From Thioclava arctica (GTDB lineage Bacteria > Pseudomonadota > Alphaproteobacteria > Rhodobacterales > Rhodobacteraceae): a stretch of 64,000 nt of DNA. The stretch's first letter is position 1. Every line of letters begins with the position of its first letter. This document shows, in pieces, positions 60,298 to 64,000 of this stretch. The notes beneath the pieces were generated by a model. The model ran no database searches and had not been told where the DNA came from. It was given only the letters and a program-made list of their open reading frames with translations. The stretch covers positions 124,001-188,000 of the forward strand of contig NZ_JBFRYC010000005.1 in NCBI RefSeq assembly GCF_040892615.1, in the 5' to 3' direction. Position numbers and translations under genes: made by a program.

Positions 60298-61191
60298 ATG
60301 GCTATTAGAATTGGCAATGCGCCCTGTTCATGGGGTGTCGAATTCGCGCAGGACCCGCGTAATCCGAGTTGGCAATCGGTGCTGCAGGATTGCGCCGATG
60401 CGGGCTATAAGGGGATCGAGCTTGGCCCCGTCGGCTTCATGCCCGAAGACCCCGCCATTTTGGGCGAGGCGCTGGCGAAGCATGACCTTGAGTTGATCGG
60501 CGGCGTGGTGTTTCGCGCCTTTCACGACCCCGCGCAATGGGACGATGTGCTTGATGGCACGCATCGCACCTGCAAGGCGTTGCAGGCCCATGGCGCGCGC
60601 CATCTGGTGCTGATCGATTCCATCTCACCGCGCCGCGCGCCCACTGCCGGGCGCGCCGCTGAGGCCGAGCAGATGGACGCGTCCGAATGGGCTGCCTATC
60701 GCGACCGGATCGCGCAGGCGGCAAGGATCGGGGCGCAAGACTATGGGTTGACGGTGGGCATTCACGCCCATGCTGCGGGCTTTATGGATTTTGAACCCGA
60801 ACTGGAACGCCTGCTTGATGAGGTCGATGAAGATATCTTGAAAATCTGCTTCGATACCGGGCACCATTCCTATGCGGGCTATGACCCGGTGGCCTTCATG
60901 AAGCGCCATATCGACCGCATCTCTTACATGCATTTCAAGGATATCGACCCGCAGGTCAAAGCCCGCGCTGTGGCTCAGCGCACCGGGTTTTACGACGCCT
61001 GCGGTCAGGGGATTTTCTGCAATCTCGGGCAGGGCGATGTCGATTTTCCCGCCGTGCGCCAAGTGCTGCTGGACGCGGGGTTCGAGGGCTGGTGCACGGT
61101 CGAGCAGGATTGCGACCCGCTGCTGGACCCGGACCCCGTTGGCGACGCCAAAAAGAACCGGAAATATCTTGAATCCATTGGATTTAACTAA
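60298..61191 (+). CDS. iolE: Myo-inosose-2 dehydratase IolE
   Basis: IolE (297 residues) removes water from scyllo-inosose to give the trihydroxycyclohexane dione used by IolD. It is an AP-endonuclease-2-like TIM barrel with the metal-ligand stretches GYKGIELGPVGF, VGIHAHAAGFMD, KICFDTGHHSYAGYDPV, SYMHFKDIDP and WCTVEQDCD. The characteristic NAPCSWGVEF start fits IolE. It follows the dehydrogenase gene by 13 bases. Confidence 0.94.
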   Translation: MAIRIGNAPCSWGVEFAQDPRNPSWQSVLQDCADAGYKGIELGPVGFMPEDPAILGEALAKHDLELIGGVVFRAFHDPAQWDDVLDGTHRTCKALQAHGARHLVLIDSISPRRAPTAGRAAEAEQMDASEWAAYRDRIAQAARIGAQDYGLTVGIHAHAAGFMDFEPELERLLDEVDEDILKICFDTGHHSYAGYDPVAFMKRHIDRISYMHFKDIDPQVKARAVAQRTGFYDACGQGIFCNLGQGDVDFPAVRQVLLDAGFEGWCTVEQDCDPLLDPDPVGDAKKNRKYLESIGFN

Positions 61192-61203
61192 GGAGCGCGC
61201 GTG

Positions 61204-62361
61204 ATGGCAAAACTGAAATGGGGCATGATCGGGGGCGGCGAAGGCAGCCAGATCGGGCCAGCGCACCGCCTTGGCGCAGGGCTGGATGGGGCGTTCGAGT
61301 TCAGCGCGGGTGCGCTGGATCATCGCCCCGAGGCCGGGCGTGAGTATGGGCAGCGGCTGGGACTGGCCGCCGATCGCGCCTATGGAGATTGGCGCGAGAT
61401 GCTGGAGGGCGAGCGCGGGCGCGAAGACCGCGTCGATCTGGTCACCGTCGCCACCCCCAACGCGACGCATTTCGAAATCACCAAAGGGTTTCTCGAAGCG
61501 GGCTTTCACGTGCTGTGCGAAAAGCCGATGACGATGACGGTCGAGCAAGGCGAAGAGATCGTCAACCTCGCGCGCGAGACCGGCAAAATCTGCGCGGTGA
61601 ATTACGGCTATAGCGGCTATTCGCTGGTGCGCCACATGCGCGCGATGGTGGCGCGCGGCGATCTGGGGCAAATCCGTCTGGTCAAGGCCGAGTTCGCCCA
61701 TGGCCATCACGCCGATGCCGCCGATGCCGACAATCCGCGGGTGCGCTGGCGCTATGATCCCGCGCAGGCGGGCGTGTCGGCGCAGTTTGCCGATTGCGGT
61801 ATTCACGCGCTGCACATGGCGAGCTTCGTGATCGGACAAGAGGCGCGGATGCTCTCGGCTGATACGGTCAGCTGCATTGCCAGCCGCACGCTCGAAGATG
61901 ACGCGATGGTCAATCTGCGCTTTGACGGGGGCGCGGTCGGGCGGCTCTGGACCAGCTCGATCGCGATCGGGCGTCAGCACGGGCTGACCTTGCAAGTCTT
62001 TGGCGAGAAGGGCGGTTTGCGGTGGGCGCAGGAACAGCCCAACCAGCTGTATTGGATGCCCTTGGGCGAGCGTCTGCAGGTGATCGAACGCGGAGAGGCC
62101 AATCTGTCCCCCGAGGCCGATCGCACCAGCCGCGTCACGATTGGCCATGCCGAGGGGATGCCGCTTGCCTTCGCCAATATCTATGCCGATCTGGCCGAGG
62201 CCATCCGCGCCGAGAAAGAGGGCCGTAGGATGGACCCCGCAGCTAACCTATATCCGCGCGCCGAAGATGGCCTACGCTCGATGGCGGCGGTGTTTGCGGT
62301 GGCGCAAAGCGGTCACGCCGAGGGTGTCTGGGTCGATGCACGCCCGCCGATGTTTCGCTAA
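61204..62361 (+). CDS. Gfo/Idh/MocA-family dehydrogenase (second, iol plus operon)
   Basis: This 385-residue dehydrogenase belongs to the subgroup starting GMIGGGEGSQIGPAHRLGA. The lysine motif is in HVLCEKPMTMTVEQGEE, followed by NYGYSGYSLVRHMR; FADCGIHALHMA supplies the catalytic-region histidine. The ATG at 61204 follows AAGGAG; a GTG at 61201 is an alternative. It is third in the iolE operon and may act on another inositol isomer or a keto-intermediate. Its stop codon TAA (62359-62361) overlaps the converging lacI stop. Confidence 0.87.
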   Translation: MAKLKWGMIGGGEGSQIGPAHRLGAGLDGAFEFSAGALDHRPEAGREYGQRLGLAADRAYGDWREMLEGERGREDRVDLVTVATPNATHFEITKGFLEAGFHVLCEKPMTMTVEQGEEIVNLARETGKICAVNYGYSGYSLVRHMRAMVARGDLGQIRLVKAEFAHGHHADAADADNPRVRWRYDPAQAGVSAQFADCGIHALHMASFVIGQEARMLSADTVSCIASRTLEDDAMVNLRFDGGAVGRLWTSSIAIGRQHGLTLQVFGEKGGLRWAQEQPNQLYWMPLGERLQVIERGEANLSPEADRTSRVTIGHAEGMPLAFANIYADLAEAIRAEKEGRRMDPAANLYPRAEDGLRSMAAVFAVAQSGHAEGVWVDARPPMFR

Positions 62362-63356
62362 GTGAGCGGGCGCAATGTCGCTCGCTCAATCACGCTGCAG
62401 GGGAAGATTCGCGCCTCTGGATAGCGGTCGGGTTCGTTCAGCATCGCCACCATGAGTTCAATCGTGGAGGCGATGATCTGGCGGATCGGCTGGCGGATCG
62501 TCGTGAGGTTGATGTTCTCCCAGCGCGCCATTTCCATGTCGTTGAGCCCGATGATCCCGATATCGCCGGGCACATCCAGCCCGCTTTCGCGGATCGCGGA
62601 CAGCACACCGATGGATAGGACGTCATCGCCGCAGAAATAGGCCTCGGCAGGGCGTGCACGCAGCAGGCGCAGCATTTCGCGCCGACCTGCGTCAAACGAA
62701 TAGTCGTCGGCAAAGGAATAGCTGGTCTTGATCGCGCGATGCGCCGAAAGTTCGGTCATGAAGCCGCTATAGCGATCCTGCGTTGAGGTCGCTCCTTCGG
62801 GCCCGCCTAGAAAGGCGACATCGCGATAGCCATGCGCGATCAGCGTGCGCGCCGCCATCCGCCCGCATTCCACGTTGTCGATCCCCACGACATGCACCTG
62901 CGGTGCCGCCGAGGCCCGCCCGAACGCATGCACCACCGGAATGCCGACATCGCGAAACGCCTTGGCAAAGCCGGGCGGCAAGGTGGAGGACGCTACCACC
63001 ACCCCATCGACCGAATATTGCCGCAACATGCGCACCGAGGCCTCGGGGTCGGTCTCATCCGAAAGATTCACCAAAAGCGGGCGCAAGCCGCGATCTTGTA
63101 GGCCGCGAGTGAACAGGTCGAACACTTCCAGAAAGATCGGGTTGTGAAAGTTGTTCGACACCAGCCCGATCAGCTTGGTGCGCCCGGTGGTCAGCGACGA
63201 GGCCAGCGCGTTGGGGCTATAGCCCAGTTCGCGCGCTGCCTTCTCGACCTTGCGCCGCATCTTGTCCGAAACCGAGGCCCCTTGCGTGAACACGCGCGAC
63301 ACCGCCGAGCGCGAAACCCCGGCGCGTTGTGCAACCTCTTTCAACGTAACGGCCAT
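62358..63356 (-). CDS. LacI-family regulator of the iol locus
   Basis: This 332-residue LacI-type repressor has the helix-turn-helix at residues 3-25 (VTLKEVAQRAGVSRSAVSRV), a hinge (LGYSPNALASSLTTGRT) and a periplasmic-binding-like effector domain. The start is the ATG at 63356, nine bases after GGGAG; the longer frame to 63641 passes through the operator and the divergent gene. Its own promoter region carries the perfect 30-base palindrome at 63432-63461, and the same core lies at the iolD promoter, so it very probably controls the inositol genes and itself. Confidence 0.92.
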   Translation of the reverse strand: MAVTLKEVAQRAGVSRSAVSRVFTQGASVSDKMRRKVEKAARELGYSPNALASSLTTGRTKLIGLVSNNFHNPIFLEVFDLFTRGLQDRGLRPLLVNLSDETDPEASVRMLRQYSVDGVVVASSTLPPGFAKAFRDVGIPVVHAFGRASAAPQVHVVGIDNVECGRMAARTLIAHGYRDVAFLGGPEGATSTQDRYSGFMTELSAHRAIKTSYSFADDYSFDAGRREMLRLLRARPAEAYFCGDDVLSIGVLSAIRESGLDVPGDIGIIGLNDMEMARWENINLTTIRQPIRQIIASTIELMVAMLNEPDRYPEARIFPCSVIERATLRPLT

Positions 63357-63431
63357 TCCGGTCTGCTCCCTTTTCGCGTGTTGCGCGGTTTCTAGCGCGT
63401 ATCGCAACTCTGCACAGCTTGAAAGAGCGCG

Positions 63432-63461
63432 ATCATTTTTGCAACCGGTTGCAAAAATGAT
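63432..63461. promoter_or_regulatory. 30-base perfect palindromic operator, lacI/binding-protein promoter
   Basis: ATCATTTTTGCAACC (63432-63446) is followed immediately by its exact reverse complement. The inner 18 bases equal the iolD operator. It lies 75 bases from the lacI start and 82 bases from the binding-protein start, suited to control both. The perfection over 30 bases is unusual for a LacI site. Confidence 0.85.
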
Positions 63462-63543
63462 GCCGACATGCTTTACTCCGACTCGGAGGGGCAAAGGCGA
63501 GACGCGCATTTGCCGGGAGACAGTCAATTTTTGGGAGGAAATC

Positions 63544-64000
63544 ATGACGTCACTGATGAAACATCTGGCGCTGGCGGCTGTTGTCGCAGCAGCGCCCCTG
63601 ATGGCGGCCACTACGGCCTCGGCAGAGGGTGAGAAATACATTCTCGTCAGTCACGCCCCCGACAGCGACAGCTGGTGGAACACGATCAAGAATGGCCTTG
63701 CTCTGGCGGGCAAGCAGATGGATGTGCAGGTCGAATATCGCAACCCGCCGACGGGTGACTTGGCCGATATGGCGCGCATCATCGAGCAGGCCGCCGCCTC
63801 GCACCCGACCGGCATCATCACCACCTTGGCCGATTACGACGTGCTTTCGGGACCAATCCGTAATGCCGTAGATTCAGGTATTGATGTGGTTATCATCAAT
63901 TCCGGTACGCCCCAGCAGGCGCGCGATCTGGGCGCGCTGATGTATGTCGGCCAACCGGAATATGACGCAGGGCTCGCAGCCGGGCAGCGTGCCAAGGCCG
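63544..64000 (+). CDS. Sugar-binding periplasmic protein (family 4), start only
   Basis: The first 152 residues of a periplasmic binding protein are visible before the window ends. A signal peptide (MTSLMKHLALAAVVAAAPLMAATTASA) is followed by the type-I sugar-binding fold: YILVSHAPDSDSWWNTIKNG, PTGDLADMARIIEQAAASHP, DSGIDVVIINSG. GGGAGGAA lies before the start. Placed under the LacI palindrome next to iol genes, it likely binds inositol, with its ABC permease and ATPase genes beyond the edge. Confidence 0.88.
   Translation, partial: MTSLMKHLALAAVVAAAPLMAATTASAEGEKYILVSHAPDSDSWWNTIKNGLALAGKQMDVQVEYRNPPTGDLADMARIIEQAAASHPTGIITTLADYDVLSGPIRNAVDSGIDVVIINSGTPQQARDLGALMYVGQPEYDAGLAAGQRAKA

Noticed and set aside
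60625..62148. 507-codon minus-strand open frame
   Set aside because: It lies antisense to iolE and the second dehydrogenase; no motif, no ribosome site and low-complexity composition.
63357..63641. Longer lacI start at 63641
   Set aside because: It would include the 30-base palindrome and the divergent binding-protein start; LacI proteins start just before the helix-turn-helix.
1..64000. CRISPR array, prophage or complete insertion sequence
   Set aside because: No regularly spaced repeats, phage structural genes or transposase genes were seen; the only tyrosine recombinase is chromosomal XerD.

Overview
The window is about 62-65% GC, tightly packed and with codon use even throughout. The genes point to an alphaproteobacterium of the Rhodobacterales (Paracoccus/Rhodobacter-like). 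The indicators are a narR-narK-narGHJI cluster of Paracoccus type, a bioMNY transporter in the order known from Rhodobacter, the xerD / aroK-aroB neighbourhood, and a LacI-controlled iol locus. I see no prophage, no CRISPR array and no complete insertion sequence. The window reads as a series of metabolic and stress cassettes separated by short intergenic regions, several with clear operators or terminator-like hairpins.

Layout. 1-2600 (minus): type I secretion adaptor (cut by the left edge) and its ABC ATPase. 2865-5958 (plus): arsenic operon made of an ArsR-arsenate reductase fusion, a GAPDH paralogue and ArsJ. 5965-9998 (minus): CorC/CNNM-like protein, XerD, a secreted helical-repeat protein and a 54-residue membrane protein. 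10189-11993 (plus): aroK, aroB and tRNA-Arg(CCG). 12119-24732: NarR-like regulator divergent from narK1, narK2, narG, narH, narJ, narI, a parvulin, a beta-carbonic anhydrase and a DUF2478 protein, with a perfect FNR box in the divergent region. 24973-28583 (plus): TetR regulator and a DevBCA/MacAB-like exporter. 28795-33379 (minus): ApbE, a PepSY-flavodoxin reductase, a DUF2271 protein, an acidic secreted protein and a PepSY protein, divergent from a two-component system (33517-35510). 35556-39028: gabD and gabT divergent from an XRE-cupin regulator. 39210-41117: bioMNY. 41275-51388: an amino-sugar locus with nagA, a NagB-II-like deaminase, a GntR regulator and a sugar kinase on one side, and a frameshifted murQ plus an ABC importer and a dehydrogenase on the other. 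51471-53204: acyl-CoA synthetase. 53515-64000: inositol catabolism (iolD, iolC, iolB, iolJ, iolG; iolE; two more Gfo/Idh/MocA dehydrogenases), its LacI regulator and the start of a sugar-binding protein.

How they work together. The nar block encodes nitrate uptake, membrane nitrate respiration and enzyme assembly; its three tail genes are probably accessory. The ars block should convert arsenate to 1-arseno-3-phosphoglycerate and export it, although the regulator also carries a complete-looking arsenate reductase. The ApbE/DUF2271/PepSY block looks like a flavin-based route moving electrons across the inner membrane. The amino-sugar block spells a pathway from MurNAc/GlcNAc to fructose-6-phosphate, but murQ is interrupted by a -1 frameshift at its active-site glycine loop. 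The iol block covers most of the pathway from inositol to the aldolase products and is probably controlled through two matching palindromes.

Most of the window is well-understood metabolism. The least ordinary points are the ArsR operator overlapping its own start codon, the flavin redox module, the murQ frameshift, the paired 11-bp-spaced operators in the amino-sugar locus, and the carbonic anhydrase attached to the nitrate reductase operon.
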